Positions 16,485-26,591 of a stretch of 64,000 nucleotides of DNA are shown piece by piece (position 1 is the first letter of the stretch; each line of letters starts with the position of its first letter). Position numbers and translations under genes: made by a program. Under the pieces are notes generated by a model. That model did not search any database, was not told the origin of the DNA, and was given only the letters and a program-made list of their open reading frames with translations. The DNA comes from Marivita cryptomonadis (GTDB taxonomy: Bacteria > Pseudomonadota > Alphaproteobacteria > Rhodobacterales > Rhodobacteraceae), in contig NZ_JFKD01000003.1 of the NCBI RefSeq assembly GCF_002115725.1, positions 62,001 through 126,000 of the forward strand, given 5' to 3'.

Positions 16485-16748
16485 TTACAGAAGTACGTGA
16501 ATAACCAGCAGGTTCGGAATGATGAACGCCGCTGCGATGCAAAAGAGCTTTGCCAAATGCGACGCTGTCTTAAACAGGGTGTTCTCTTCCAACGCATCTC
16601 CATAGGCCATGGCCGCAAACAAGAGAGCGCCGGATTGTCCGTTTTCGATCAACCGGTTACGCTCAATATCTGCGCGAGCCTCGGCGTAGCGCTTATCCAG
16701 CATCTGTTGTTCCGTTTTGGCGGCCACGCGGACGTCCATGCCTGACAT
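16485..16748 (-). CDS. Small membrane-anchored protein, unknown function
   Basis: This 87-residue protein has a charged N-terminal two thirds (KTEQQMLDKRYAEARADIERNRLIENG) and hydrophobic stretches (SGALLFAAMAYGDAL and KLFCIAAAFIIPNLLVIHVLL). I chose ATG 16748 because an AGGGAGAG ribosome site lies about 7 nt upstream. A GTG at 16754 would begin 1 nt from that site, which is too close. No family is recognised. A bidirectional hairpin follows its stop. Confidence 0.55.
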   Translation of the reverse strand: MSGMDVRVAAKTEQQMLDKRYAEARADIERNRLIENGQSGALLFAAMAYGDALEENTLFKTASHLAKLFCIAAAFIIPNLLVIHVLL

Positions 16749-16996
16749 GTTCACTCTCCCTGAAGTCTAAGACCGACTAAAGATGGGGCGCGCTGCGCTC
16801 AAGGCAAGCCGATTTCACAGGAAAGAGAAGCCTCGGCTTTTTTCTTGCGTCCTATTTGGAATCACCTGAAAACTTGCATTGCAAAGTTACCATATTCGAC
16901 CACTGCTCCGACACGGCTCAGTTAAGCGAATTTGACTGACCGCGCCCGTCGCATCGTCTTGTGCGGCGGAAGACATGACAGACAGGAGTAGAACGG

Positions 16997-17203
16997 ATGG
17001 CCACTGGCACCGTCAAATGGTTCAACACCACCAAAGGATACGGGTTTATTGCACCGGATAACGGCGGCAAAGACGTATTTGTCCACATCTCGGCCGTAGA
17101 ACGGTCTGGACTGACAGGTCTCGCTGACAATCAGAAAGTGACCTTCGACCTCGAGTCAGGTCGCGATGGTCGCGAAGCGGCAGTGAACATCTCGCTCGCC
17201 TGA
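16997..17203 (+). CDS. Cold-shock domain protein (copy 2)
   Basis: This 68-residue cold-shock domain has KGYGFIAP and VFVHIS nucleic-acid-binding motifs. It differs from copy 1 (15098) mainly at residues 22-24 (NGG for GGS) and near 43-68 (ADN, LESGRDGREAAVNIS). ACAGGAGTAG lies before the ATG. The 5' region of about 240 bp has no gene. The two copies in direct orientation 1.9 kb apart suggest an old local duplication; the genes between them are not duplicated. Confidence 0.95.
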   Translation: MATGTVKWFNTTKGYGFIAPDNGGKDVFVHISAVERSGLTGLADNQKVTFDLESGRDGREAAVNISLA

Positions 17204-17284
17204 CCGGGCACTGGGCTGGTGTCAGCCCATTCCTTTGATCCCGGCAGTCATCATTTGGGTATGGCCTCTGGGATGAACATGCAG

Positions 17285-17308
17285 ACGGGCGACATTCACG
17301 TCGCCCGT
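17285..17308 (+). terminator. Hairpin after cold-shock gene 2
   Basis: ACGGGCGAC (17285-17293) pairs perfectly with GTCGCCCGT (17300-17308) across a 6-nt loop. The T run is displaced (TCGCCAAATTTT), so termination efficiency is uncertain. Confidence 0.6.
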
Positions 17309-17371
17309 TCGCCAAATTTTACATTTTGAAAAGACCCTCTGAACACCGCAGTTACTCTGCTGCGCGTTGCT

Positions 17372-18046
17372 CTAATCTGATGCCCGTTTGACCAATGCGG
17401 CGACCGCAGGACCCATCTCCGCAACGATCAGATCCACCCCTTCTGCATTCGGGTGGATGCCATCCATCTGCATCACATCCCGCAATTCCGCTGGAGTGCT
17501 GCCGACGCTGTAGAGCCCTTCAAAGAAACGCGGAAAGTATAATGCGCCGTATTCTTTGGCCAATTCGGGATACATCGCATCGAACTCGGCCTTGTAGTCT
17601 GGACCATAGTTACCCGGTGCTTCCATCCCGACGATCAACACATCAAGTTCTTTGTCTCGTGCAACCTTAAGAATGCCTTCGAGGTTTGCCCGCGACACCG
17701 CCGGATCAAGGCCGCGCAACAGGTCATTGCCGCCCAAAGCGACGATCAGCGCTTCGGTGGCTGGGGTCAGCGACCATTCCACACGCGACAGGCCACCTGC
17801 CGTCGTGTCGCCCGACACACCTGCATTGACCAGACGCACATCAAGCCCCTGCTCTTTCAGCCACAACCGCATCTTGGGCACAAAGCCTTCTTGGTCGATC
17901 AACCCGTAGCCCGCTGTCAAACTGTCGCCTAACGCCAGAATTTCGACCGGTTCGGCCTGCGCGGCTGTGACTGTGCACAGGCACACAGCTGTCACGCGCA
18001 CCTTGCTCAGAACCCATGACGCCCCATATGTGAAAGAGTGAAACAT
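17372..18046 (-). CDS. SGNH/GDSL arylesterase (TesA-like), exported
   Basis: This 224-residue protein has an N-terminal signal (VRVTAVCLCTVTAAQA). An SGNH hydrolase follows: ALGDS42LTAGYG (block I), NAGVSGDT (block II), ALGGNDLLRG (block III) and DGIHPNAEG (block V with catalytic D and H). The family includes thioesterase I/lysophospholipase L1, acting on acyl esters in the periplasm. It is divergent from the ABC/FtsX-like pair at 18065, the same neighbourhood as tesA-ybbA-ybbP in E. coli. This supports a functional link, perhaps in export or release of lipids, which is inference. Confidence 0.9.
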   Translation of the reverse strand: MFHSFTYGASWVLSKVRVTAVCLCTVTAAQAEPVEILALGDSLTAGYGLIDQEGFVPKMRLWLKEQGLDVRLVNAGVSGDTTAGGLSRVEWSLTPATEALIVALGGNDLLRGLDPAVSRANLEGILKVARDKELDVLIVGMEAPGNYGPDYKAEFDAMYPELAKEYGALYFPRFFEGLYSVGSTPAELRDVMQMDGIHPNAEGVDLIVAEMGPAVAALVKRASD

Positions 18047-18064
18047 GATAAAGCTCCGTATCCA

Positions 18065-18757
18065 ATGACCCAGCCAGTTCTAGACCTCAAAGATGTCACG
18101 CTCAGCCTCAAGGGCAATGCCGGAATGGTCGAGATCCTACATGGGATCAGCCTTTCTGTTCACAAGGGCGAGACATTAGGACTGATCGGACCGTCGGGAT
18201 CGGGCAAGTCTTCGTTGTTGATGGTGATGGGCGGGCTTGAGAATGCCAGTTCGGGCAGCGTGGTTGCACTCGGTCAGGACCTTACCGCGATGGACGAGGA
18301 CAAGATGGCGCGCTTTCGGCGCGATCATATGGGCGTCGTGTTCCAGTCGTTTCACCTGATCCCAACCATGACGGCGCTGGAAAACGTCGCTACACCGCTG
18401 GAACTGGCTGGGGAAAAGGATGCCTACGACCGCGCCCAAGCAGAGCTTGAAGCAGTAGGCCTTGCCCACCGAGCGGATCATTACCCGGCGCAGATGTCAG
18501 GCGGCGAACAGCAGCGCGTCGCGCTGGCCCGAGCCTCGGTCACGCGTCCGGAAATCCTGCTAGCGGATGAACCAACAGGCAACCTTGACGGTGTAAATGG
18601 TCAGGCGATCATTGACCTATTGTTCGATCTGCGCGACCGCCACGGCGCAACATTGGTGCTGGTCACCCACAGCCGCGAACTGGCCGCGAAATGCGACCGG
18701 GTGATCCGGCTGACGGATGGGCACATCTCGGACAACCAGTTGAAGGCTGCAGAATAA
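18065..18757 (+). CDS. ABC transporter ATP-binding protein (YbbA/LolD-like)
   Basis: This 230-residue ATPase has [16 protein letters not shown] (Walker A), [17 protein letters not shown] (Q-loop region), [14 protein letters not shown] (signature), [12 protein letters not shown] (Walker B) and VTHSRELA (H-loop). The type matches MacB/LolD/YbbA cassettes that work with FtsX-like permeases. The start at ATG 18065 leaves an 18-bp gap to the divergent esterase. The stop overlaps the permease start by one base (TAATG), so they are co-translated partners. Confidence 0.93.
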   Translation: MTQPVLDLKDVTLSLKGNAGMVEILHGISLSVHKGETLGLIGPSGSGKSSLLMVMGGLENASSGSVVALGQDLTAMDEDKMARFRRDHMGVVFQSFHLIPTMTALENVATPLELAGEKDAYDRAQAELEAVGLAHRADHYPAQMSGGEQQRVALARASVTRPEILLADEPTGNLDGVNGQAIIDLLFDLRDRHGATLVLVTHSRELAAKCDRVIRLTDGHISDNQLKAAE

Positions 18758-21285
18758 TGGCGCTAAGCACGGCTGCCCGCTTCGCCCGCCGGGAACTGCG
18801 TGGCGGTCTCAAAGGCTTTCGTATTTTCCTTGCGTGCCTCGCACTTGGCGTGGCCGCGATCGCAGGCGTTGGCTCTGTCCGCTCCGCGATCCAGTCGGGA
18901 CTTGAAGCACAAGGGTCGATCCTCTTGGGCGGCGATGCATCGGTGGAATTCACCTACCGCTTTGCAGAACCAGAAGAACGCGCCTATCTCGAAAGCATCT
19001 CGGCCGGCATTTCCGAAATCACCGATTTTCGCTCCATGGTGGTCAAAGACCCCGAGGGCCTGGCAGAACGTGCGCTGACGCAAGTCAAATCCGTTGATGA
19101 CGCTTACCCGCTTACAGGCGAGGTTGTGCTTGATCCGGTTATGCCTTTGTCAGAGGCTTTGGCGGGCGATGGCACCCAGCCCGGTGCAGTCATGGCCCCG
19201 TTATTGGCAGATCGTTTGGGCCTTGTGGCCGGCGACAGCTTTCGGCTTGGCACCCAAGATTTCACGCTTTCCGCGATCCTTGTCACTGAACCAGACAGCT
19301 CTGCCTCCGGCTTCTCATTGGGCCCGCGTACACTTGTTACCACAGACGCGCTTCGCGAGGCCGGTTTGCTGCAAACCGGCACACTCTACGAAACCGAATA
19401 TCGTCTACTCTTGCCGCCAGACAGCGATCTCGACGCACTGGAAACTGCAACCGAGGCTGCGTTCCCAAGCAGCGGTCTGCGCTGGCGAGACGCACGTAAT
19501 GGTGCACCGGGCGTGGCGAGGTTTGTCGAACGGCTGGGCGCGTTCCTGATCCTGGTGGGTCTTTCAGGTCTTGCGGTAGGAGGTATCGGTGTGTCCGCAG
19601 CCGTCCGCGCCTATCTCGCCAGCAAGACCAGCGTGATCGCCACGCTGCGCACCTTGGGGGCAACCCGCGCGACGATCTTCCAGACGTATTTCCTTCAGAT
19701 CGGTGCACTCAGCCTGCTTGGTATCGGCATTGGCCTTGTCTTGGGCGCGCTTGTCCCGATCCTCTTTGGCCCGCTGATCAGCGCTTCATTGCCGGTGCCC
19801 GCAATCTTCACCATCCACCCGGCCCCGCTTATCGAAGCCGCGCTTTATGGCATCCTGACAGCGTTGGTGTTCACCCTCTGGCCGCTCGCACGGACCGAAG
19901 ACATCCGCCCCGCGATGCTGTTTCGAGATGCTTTGGACGGGGGTAAAATGCTGCCCGCGTGGCGCTATGTGATTGCGACGCTCGTCCTGTTGGGCCTGCT
20001 TGTCGGTGTGGCCTCGCTTTTTTCCGGCAGCCCCTTCCTCACTCTTTGGACTGCCGGAGGGCTGATCGGCGCGCTGATTGTGCTGGTCTTGGCGGCCATC
20101 GCTATCCGCTGGATCGCCAAACGCTCAACCAAAGCCACGCGCGGTCATCCGGTCTGGCGGTGGGCACTGGCCTCGATTGGTGGCCCGCGGGATGCGGCAG
20201 CTCCTGTGGTTCTTTCCCTCGGACTGGGCCTTTCGGTTTTGGCGGCAGTTGGTCAGATCGACGGCAACCTGCGCACCGCAATTGACCGTGACCTGCCCGA
20301 GATTGCGCCCGCCTACTTCTTTGTCGACATCCAACCCGACCAGATGCCGCAATATACCGAGATGCTCGAGAACGACCCGGCAGTCGCCCGCATCGATACG
20401 GCGCCCATGCTGCGCGGCGTACTGACCCAGATCAACGGTCGACCGGCCCGCGAAGTCGCAGGCGATCACTGGGTGGTCACTGGCGACAGAGGCATCACCT
20501 ATGCTGCTCAGCCTGACGCCAACACGCGGGTCGTCGCAGGCGAATGGTGGGAGGCCGACCATGACGGCCCCGCTGAGGTCAGCTTTGCCATTGAAGAGGC
20601 CGAAGAAATGGGTTTGTCGCTGGGCGACACGCTCACCGTCAACATACTGGGGCGAGACATCGGCGCCACAATCACCAGCTTCCGTGATGTGGATTTTTCG
20701 ACCGCCGGCATGGGCTTTGTGATGACGCTCACACCCAACGCGCTACAAGGTGCGCCGCATACCTTTATCTCGACGGTCTATGCGCCCGCCGAAGACGAGG
20801 CCCGCATCCTGCGTGAACTGGCGACCGCGTTTCCGAATATCACAGCGATCAGCGTCCGCGATGCTATCGACCGAGTCAGCCTCCTGCTCGAAGGCATTGG
20901 CGCCGCCGTGCGCTGGGGGGCTGCGGCCACCCTGCTTACCGGGTTTCTTGTATTGATCGGCGCTGCCGCCGCAGGCGAAGGGGCACGCACCTATGAAGCT
21001 GCCGTGCTGAAAACACTTGGTGCCAGCCGCGCACGTATTCTGCAAAGCTTTGCCCTGCGCTCTGCGCTTTTGGGCGGCGGTGCAGGTCTGGTCGCCTTGG
21101 GCGCGGGCATCCTAGGCAGTTGGGCAGTAATGACCTTTATCATGGACAGCAGCTTTGCCGTGGTCTGGCCATCCGCCCTTGGCGTCGTGGTGGGTGGTGT
21201 GATGGCAACACTGCTTGCCGGCCTGATTTTCGCATGGCGCCCCCTTGCGGCACGCCCAGCCCAAGTGCTTCGGGCGCGGGAATGA
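18757..21285 (+). CDS. FtsX-like ABC permease (YbbP-like)
   Basis: This 842-residue permease has an N-terminal membrane helix (residues about 20-40), a large extracytoplasmic domain, then FtsX-type helix groups (around residues 260-400, 410-470 and 720-840). The C-terminal FtsX block includes YEAAVLKTLGASRARILQSFALRSALLGGGAGLVALGAGILGSWAV. The early block has IATLRTLGATRATIFQTYFLQIG, showing the internal duplication of the family. The start is ATG 18757, overlapping the ATPase stop; an in-frame ATG at 18691 lies within the ATPase gene. The substrate is unknown; lipids or lipoproteins are likely for this class. Confidence 0.9.
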   Translation: MALSTAARFARRELRGGLKGFRIFLACLALGVAAIAGVGSVRSAIQSGLEAQGSILLGGDASVEFTYRFAEPEERAYLESISAGISEITDFRSMVVKDPEGLAERALTQVKSVDDAYPLTGEVVLDPVMPLSEALAGDGTQPGAVMAPLLADRLGLVAGDSFRLGTQDFTLSAILVTEPDSSASGFSLGPRTLVTTDALREAGLLQTGTLYETEYRLLLPPDSDLDALETATEAAFPSSGLRWRDARNGAPGVARFVERLGAFLILVGLSGLAVGGIGVSAAVRAYLASKTSVIATLRTLGATRATIFQTYFLQIGALSLLGIGIGLVLGALVPILFGPLISASLPVPAIFTIHPAPLIEAALYGILTALVFTLWPLARTEDIRPAMLFRDALDGGKMLPAWRYVIATLVLLGLLVGVASLFSGSPFLTLWTAGGLIGALIVLVLAAIAIRWIAKRSTKATRGHPVWRWALASIGGPRDAAAPVVLSLGLGLSVLAAVGQIDGNLRTAIDRDLPEIAPAYFFVDIQPDQMPQYTEMLENDPAVARIDTAPMLRGVLTQINGRPAREVAGDHWVVTGDRGITYAAQPDANTRVVAGEWWEADHDGPAEVSFAIEEAEEMGLSLGDTLTVNILGRDIGATITSFRDVDFSTAGMGFVMTLTPNALQGAPHTFISTVYAPAEDEARILRELATAFPNITAISVRDAIDRVSLLLEGIGAAVRWGAAATLLTGFLVLIGAAAAGEGARTYEAAVLKTLGASRARILQSFALRSALLGGGAGLVALGAGILGSWAVMTFIMDSSFAVVWPSALGVVVGGVMATLLAGLIFAWRPLAARPAQVLRARE

Positions 21286-21395
21286 TCTGCGTGACGTGGG
21301 CCGAAAGACCCAATGAACGGCAATATACCACCTTGCCCTGAGGCCAATCCCTTGGCATGCCCCGGACAGCCCATCACAAGAAATCGAGTCGCCCG

Positions 21396-22268
21396 ATGTC
21401 CGATAGCCTTCCCATGACAATCCCAGCCCCGCTGACCCCGGCCCAGCGCACGCAGATCATCAACCTCGTGCGCCGCGCCGCGCGGGCCGAAATTCTGCCG
21501 CGCTTTCGGACGCTGGGCACCAGTGACATCGACCAGAAATCAGGACCGATGGATGTGGTCACTGCGGCCGACAAGGAAGCGGAAAAGATGATCGTGCGCG
21601 GTTTGCTTGCGATGTTCCCCAACGCTTTGATGGTCGGTGAAGAAAGTGTGACTGATGAAAAAGTCGCGGCGCTTGCCGATGCGGAAATGGGCTTTACCAT
21701 CGATCCCGTTGACGGCACTTGGAACTTTGCGCATGGGTTGGCGACCTTTGGCGTGATCCTGTCGATGACGCGCTTTGGTGTGCCCGTGTTTGGCCTGATC
21801 TATGACCCCATCACAGACGAAGTTCTGATTGCAGACGAGACAGGCCCCGCGCAAGTGATGGCACCGCGCCGCCCCGCCCGCAACGTTTCAGTGTCCAAAG
21901 GCGGGCCGGTTGAATCGCTTAGCGGCTTTGCCTCGGTGTACAATGTCCCGGACGACAAACGCACCGACCTGATGGGTCTCATGACACGGTTTCAACGGCT
22001 CTACATGCTGCGCTGCGCCGCGCATGAATTCCGTATGGTGGCCTTGGGGCATATGGACTTTGTGCTTTGCTCGAACCTGACACCTTGGGACCATGCCGCA
22101 GGGGCTTTGATCGTCCAGCGCGCCGGTGGCCACGTCGCCTGTCTTGACGGATCAGAGTATCGCGCGCAGATGCGTGAAGGCTATCTGCTCTGTGCGTCGG
22201 ATGCAGCGACTTGGGGCCGGGTGCGTGACGCCATGTCGTTCCTGTTGGACGACACCGCCAAAGCCTGA
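21396..22268 (+). CDS. Inositol monophosphatase family phosphatase
   Basis: This 290-residue protein has the metal-site motifs of the IMPase/HisN/CysQ superfamily: MVGEES near residue 80, FTIDPVDGTWNFAHG near 105, and LTPWDHAAGALIVQRAGG near 225. These bind Mg2+ for hydrolysis of phosphate monoesters such as inositol phosphate, histidinol phosphate or PAP. Sequence alone does not separate these. Starts at 21396 or 21414 are possible; neither has a strong ribosome site. It is convergent with the next gene, with a 3-bp gap between stops. Confidence 0.87.
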   Translation: MSDSLPMTIPAPLTPAQRTQIINLVRRAARAEILPRFRTLGTSDIDQKSGPMDVVTAADKEAEKMIVRGLLAMFPNALMVGEESVTDEKVAALADAEMGFTIDPVDGTWNFAHGLATFGVILSMTRFGVPVFGLIYDPITDEVLIADETGPAQVMAPRRPARNVSVSKGGPVESLSGFASVYNVPDDKRTDLMGLMTRFQRLYMLRCAAHEFRMVALGHMDFVLCSNLTPWDHAAGALIVQRAGGHVACLDGSEYRAQMREGYLLCASDAATWGRVRDAMSFLLDDTAKA

Positions 22269-22271
22269 TTT

Positions 22272-22913
22272 TCAGCGCGTCAGCACAACATCCGCTTTGA
22301 CGTCCAACCCCTGCTCGACCGCGTCGATCAGATAATGCGCCACGCTGGACCGGGAAATCAGCCCGTTGCGCCAAGTCTTGGGGTCCCGCAAGGCGCGATA
22401 CGCATCGGTGCGTGCGCCCTTGGTCAGGATCACCGGACGGGCAATTGTCCAATCCGTCGCTGACGCCATGATCAGGTCTTCCTGACGGTCTTTGTCGGCA
22501 TAGGGCTTACCAAGGATGGCGCGATGACCCGTCCTTTCGACCCAACTCATTGCCGTCTTGCTGCGTCCTGCGCCAAATCCAGTGACAACCACAAGCCGCG
22601 ATACATCCGATGTTGCCATTGCCTCTAGCAACACCCGTGTTGTTTCCGAAAAGAGGGTCTCTTCTTCCCACAACATGGCCAGGCGCTCGGTGATACCAAG
22701 CGCATAGACGACGGCTTGCGCACCGCTTAAGGCCCGCGCCACATCCTCTGCCGATGTCGCATCGCCCTTGAACGGCTCGACAAGGTCGGTCGCGTCAAGG
22801 CTGTCAGCGCTTCGGGCAAAGGCGCGCACGGGCAAACCGCGTCGCACCGCCTCGTCCAGTGCGGAGCGCCCAATGCCAGAGGTCGCCCCCATAATCAGGA
22901 TAGGTTTGGTCAA
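22272..22913 (-). CDS. NAD(P)-binding protein of the NmrA/atypical SDR type
   Basis: This 213-residue Rossmann protein begins ILIMGATSGIGRSALDEAVRRGLPVRAFARS, with a G-x-x-G-x-x-G nucleotide loop. It continues with AVVYALGITE and RLVVVTGFGAG, typical of NAD(P)-binding SDR_a5/NmrA-like proteins. No clear Y-x3-K catalytic pair is seen in the usual place, although KPYADKDRQEDLI aligns near it. It overlaps the upstream small gene by ATGA. Reductase or redox-sensing roles are both possible; the substrate is unknown. Confidence 0.8.
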   Translation of the reverse strand: MTKPILIMGATSGIGRSALDEAVRRGLPVRAFARSADSLDATDLVEPFKGDATSAEDVARALSGAQAVVYALGITERLAMLWEEETLFSETTRVLLEAMATSDVSRLVVVTGFGAGRSKTAMSWVERTGHRAILGKPYADKDRQEDLIMASATDWTIARPVILTKGARTDAYRALRDPKTWRNGLISRSSVAHYLIDAVEQGLDVKADVVLTR

Positions 22914-23092
22914 TTCTGAAGATCCTCGAAATGCGCCGTATACCGACGATGCTGCGCCCGATCATGTTTCAGCGCCAAATCGCCGCGATAGGCGGACACG
23001 GTCACGACCGGGATCGCCTTCTGCTCATCAGCGAGCGTCTTGGGCCTGATGTGACCGAACCATGTTCTCAACTTCTGCAAAAGGTGTCTCAT
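22910..23092 (-). CDS. Small basic protein, unknown function
   Basis: This 60-residue frame starts at ATG 23092 (MRHLLQKLRTWFGHIRP), is rich in basic residues and has no membrane segment. Its stop overlaps the start of the NAD(P)-binding gene (ATGA), which argues that it is translated. A GTG at 23158 would lengthen it to 82 residues and bring its start close to the gcv terminator. No family recognised. Confidence 0.45.
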   Translation of the reverse strand: MRHLLQKLRTWFGHIRPKTLADEQKAIPVVTVSAYRGDLALKHDRAQHRRYTAHFEDLQN

Positions 23093-23163
23093 ACCCAAGC
23101 AACGTAGCGCTGTCCGATTGGTTGCAACGCCCTCGCCAGTTTTTTCCGATTGCGACACGCTTC

Positions 23164-23195
23164 AACGAAACAGGCCGGGCAAAGAACCCGGCCTG
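23164..23195 (-). terminator. Terminator of the glycine cleavage operon
   Basis: CAGGCCGGG (23171-23179) and CCCGGCCTG (23187-23195) form a 9-bp stem with a 7-nt loop. On the minus strand it is followed by TTTCGTT. It lies 40 bp after the gcvP stop. Confidence 0.85.
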
Positions 23196-23234
23196 AACTC
23201 TCATAGGCGCACTGTCGCGCCTGTGGCCCAGCAG

Positions 23235-26078
23235 TTACTCGGCCGCCTCGGCATAGTCCTCCATCGGCGGGCAGGTGCAGACCAAATGCCGATCGCCATA
23301 GGCGTTGTCGACACGGTTGACCGGCGGCCAGTACTTGTCGACCCGGAACGCGCCTTTGGGAAAACAACCCTGCTCACGGCTGTAAGGCCGATCCCAGTCG
23401 CGCACGAGATCTTCCATCGTATGCGGAGCAAGCTTCAACGGGTTTATTTCGCGATCCATCTCGCCCGCTTCGATCGCTCGGATCTCGTCGCGGATTGCCA
23501 GCATCGCATCACAGAACCGGTCCAGCTCGGCCTTGGTTTCCGACTCCGTCGGCTCCACCATCAGAGTACCCGCAACAGGCCAACTCATGGTCGGCGCATG
23601 GAAGCCCGCATCCATCAGACGTTTCGCAATGTCTTCCACTGTGACGCCAGCAGTTTTCTCGAACGGACGCACATCAAGAATACACTCATGCGCCACGCGC
23701 GCTTTATCGCCACGGTACAGCACGTCAAATGCCCCTTCGAGCCGTGTCGCAATATAGTTCGCGTTCAGGATCGCCACGCGCGTCGCCTGTGTCAGGCCTT
23801 CGCCCCCCATCATCAGGCAATAGGCCCACGAGATCGGCAAGAGCGACGGTGACCCAAACGGCGCCGCACTGACAGCCCCCTCACCCGACACCGGATCACC
23901 CGGAAGGTGCGGGATCAGGTGCGCTTTCACACCAATCGGCCCCATGCCCGGCCCACCGCCACCATGCGGAATGCAGAATGTCTTGTGCAGGTTAAGATGG
24001 CTCACATCTCCACCCAGATCGCCGGGCCGCGACAGACCGACCATGGCGTTCATGTTGGCTCCGTCGATATAGACCTGACCGCCGTGCTCATGGGTGATTG
24101 CGCAGACGTCCTTGACCGTGCCTTCGAACACGCCATGGGTCGACGGGTAGGTGATCATCGTCCCGGCAAGGTTCTTGGAATGCTGCTCCGCCTTGGCGCG
24201 GAAATCCTCAAGGTCGATCGAGCCGTTGTCGTCGCACTTCACCGGCACCACTTTCCAACCGACCATCTGCGCCGAGGCAGGGTTGGTCCCATGCGCATTG
24301 ACCGGGATCAGGCAAATGTTGCGATGCCCCTGCCCATTTGCGCGGTGATATCCGGCAATCGACAAAAGCCCTGCATACTCCCCCTGCGCGCCCGAATTGG
24401 GCTGCATGGAAATCGCGTCATAGCCAGTGATTGTGCACAGCTTTGCGTTCAGATCCCCGATCAGCGCATGATACCCACGCACCTGATCGTTGGGCACATA
24501 AGGGTGAATATCGGCGAACTCGCGCCAGCTCACCGGCATCATCTCGGCCGCTGAATTGAGCTTCATCGTGCACGACCCAAGCGGGATCATCGCGCGGTCC
24601 AGCGCCAGATCGCGGTCCGCAAGACGGCGCATGTAGCGCATCATCTCGGTCTCGGCCCGGTTCATGTGAAACACGTCATGTTGCAGATACTCGGAGGTGC
24701 GGATCAACCCGTCGGGCAAGCGATATTCCGGTGTTAGCTCATCATCCGATTTGAGCAGACCAAAGGCCCGCCATACCGCCTCGATGGTCGCTGGGCGCGA
24801 TTTCTCGTCCAGGGTGATACCGATCTTGGTCTTGCCAACGGCCCGCAGGTTCAACCCCTCGCGCACCGCCGCCTGCAACACGCCGCGCTGCAGGAGCCCC
24901 ACATCCACGGTGATCGTGTCAAAATAGGCTGCGGGCTCGACCTTGAAACCGGCAGCTTCCAACCCCTTGGCCATACGCACTGTCTTGCGATGGATGCGCT
25001 GCGCGATCGCCCGCAAGCCTTTGGGTCCGTGGAACACAGCATAGAACCCAGCCATCACAGCCAACAGCGCTTGCGCCGTGCAAACATTCGACGTCGCCTT
25101 TTCCCGGCGGATGTGCTGCTCGCGGGTCTGCAAGGACAACCGGTAGGCCTTGTTGCCATGGCTGTCGATGGAGATACCGACGATCCGACCCGGCATTGCG
25201 CGCTTATAGTCGTCCTTGGTCGCCATATAGGCCGCGTGTGGACCACCATAGCCAAGGGGAATCCCGAACCGCTGGGTTGATCCCACAGCAATATCCGCGC
25301 CCATCGCGCCCGGCTCTTTCAGCAGACACAGCGCCATCGGATCAGCAGACATGATGGCAATCGCGCGGGCACCATGCAGCCGCGCAATGTCATCAGTGAA
25401 GTCCCGCAGGTGGCCATATGTGCCCGGATACTGGAAGATCGCCCCGAACACCGCCTCGGGGTCCATGTCAGCCACATCCCCAACAATCACCTCTATGCCC
25501 AAAGGCGCCGCGCGCGTCTTTATGACCGAGATGTTCTGCGGGTGACAGTTCTCATCTACAAAGAACGCTGTGGCCTTCGACTTGGCCACACGCTGCGCCA
25601 TGGTCATCGCCTCGGCACAGGCCGTCGCTTCATCCAGCAGTGATGCGTTCGCAATCTCCAGTCCAGTCAGGTCGCTGACCATGGTCTGGTAATTCAACAG
25701 CGCCTCAAGCCGCCCTTGGCTGATCTCGGGCTGATATGGCGTATAGGCCGTGTACCAGGCCGGGTTCTCAAAAATGTTCCGCTGAATCGCAGGCGGAGTG
25801 ACCGTGCCGTGATACCCCATCCCGATGAGCGAGGTCAGAACCTCGTTCTGCGACGCGACCTCGCGCATGTGGTACAACAGTTCCCGCTCTGACAGCGCTT
25901 TGCCAAAATCCAACGGTTCGGCCTGACGGATGTTTTCGGGCACCGTCTGAGCAATCAGATCGTCGAGCTTTGACACCCCGACCGTGGCCAGCATCTCGGC
26001 CATCTCCGCAGGGGATGGGCCAATGTGACGCCGGTTGGCAAAATCATACGGCAGATAGTCGATGGGATCATAACCCAT
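23235..26078 (-). CDS. gcvP: Glycine dehydrogenase (decarboxylating), P-protein
   Basis: This 947-residue single-chain P-protein decarboxylates glycine and passes the aminomethyl group to the lipoyl arm of GcvH. The PLP-binding motif is HLNLHK699[18 protein letters not shown]. The N-terminal half begins [20 protein letters not shown] and contains [13 protein letters not shown]; the C-terminal half has [12 protein letters not shown] and [12 protein letters not shown]. The ATG at 26078 follows AAGGAGAG; a longer frame to 26195 is rejected. A hairpin (GGGCGGA/TCCGCCC, 26186-26203) lies in the 134-bp gap after gcvH and may trim or attenuate the transcript. Confidence 0.98.
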   Translation of the reverse strand: MGYDPIDYLPYDFANRRHIGPSPAEMAEMLATVGVSKLDDLIAQTVPENIRQAEPLDFGKALSERELLYHMREVASQNEVLTSLIGMGYHGTVTPPAIQRNIFENPAWYTAYTPYQPEISQGRLEALLNYQTMVSDLTGLEIANASLLDEATACAEAMTMAQRVAKSKATAFFVDENCHPQNISVIKTRAAPLGIEVIVGDVADMDPEAVFGAIFQYPGTYGHLRDFTDDIARLHGARAIAIMSADPMALCLLKEPGAMGADIAVGSTQRFGIPLGYGGPHAAYMATKDDYKRAMPGRIVGISIDSHGNKAYRLSLQTREQHIRREKATSNVCTAQALLAVMAGFYAVFHGPKGLRAIAQRIHRKTVRMAKGLEAAGFKVEPAAYFDTITVDVGLLQRGVLQAAVREGLNLRAVGKTKIGITLDEKSRPATIEAVWRAFGLLKSDDELTPEYRLPDGLIRTSEYLQHDVFHMNRAETEMMRYMRRLADRDLALDRAMIPLGSCTMKLNSAAEMMPVSWREFADIHPYVPNDQVRGYHALIGDLNAKLCTITGYDAISMQPNSGAQGEYAGLLSIAGYHRANGQGHRNICLIPVNAHGTNPASAQMVGWKVVPVKCDDNGSIDLEDFRAKAEQHSKNLAGTMITYPSTHGVFEGTVKDVCAITHEHGGQVYIDGANMNAMVGLSRPGDLGGDVSHLNLHKTFCIPHGGGGPGMGPIGVKAHLIPHLPGDPVSGEGAVSAAPFGSPSLLPISWAYCLMMGGEGLTQATRVAILNANYIATRLEGAFDVLYRGDKARVAHECILDVRPFEKTAGVTVEDIAKRLMDAGFHAPTMSWPVAGTLMVEPTESETKAELDRFCDAMLAIRDEIRAIEAGEMDREINPLKLAPHTMEDLVRDWDRPYSREQGCFPKGAFRVDKYWPPVNRVDNAYGDRHLVCTCPPMEDYAEAAE

Positions 26079-26212
26079 GTCGCTCTCCTTGCGGTTCGGA
26101 ACGGCGCACCGTCCCCTGCTTCTTCTTTTTCCAAATATGCCAGCGCCACGGCAGCCAAAGTGTCGTCCAGCCGGGGCGATGCGAAGGGCGGACAACTCCG
26201 CCCCTCAGACGA

Positions 26213-26572
26213 TCAGCCGATGTATTTCTTGTACGCGGCCTCATCCATCATGTCGTCCAGCGCCGACATGTCTTCGATCTTCAACTTAAAGAACCAAGCC
26301 TCGCCCTCAGGGTCTTCGTTGACCTTGCTCGGTTCTTCGACCAGCGCTTCATTCACTTCAGTGATTTCACCGTCGAGTGGCGCAAGAATGTCCGACGCGG
26401 CCTTGACCGACTCGATCACAACAATCTCGTCATCCTTGCTGACAACCGTGCCTTCCTCGGGCAGTTCAATGAACACCACATCGCCCAATTGTTCGGCGGC
26501 GTGTGCCGTGATGCCAACAACCACTTCATCGCCTTCGACGCGCAGCCATTCATGTTCTTCGGTAAATTTCAT
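26213..26572 (-). CDS. gcvH: Glycine cleavage system H protein
   Basis: This 119-residue lipoyl carrier starts [31 protein letters not shown]. The lipoylated lysine is in [13 protein letters not shown] (near residue 62), and YKKYIG closes the chain. It shuttles the methylamine between P-, T- and L-proteins in the cytoplasm. The start at 26572 is 19 bp after the gcvT stop; the long upstream frame overlaps gcvT and is rejected. Confidence 0.97.
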   Translation of the reverse strand: MKFTEEHEWLRVEGDEVVVGITAHAAEQLGDVVFIELPEEGTVVSKDDEIVVIESVKAASDILAPLDGEITEVNEALVEEPSKVNEDPEGEAWFFKLKIEDMSALDDMMDEAAYKKYIG

Positions 26573-26591
26573 GTGGTCCCTCTTGGTATGA

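Noticed and set aside
16800..16850. AAGCCGA/TCGGCTT hairpin with a T run as a small RNA terminator
   Set aside because: The loop is 20 nt, and no promoter-like sequence or conserved RNA body was visible upstream.
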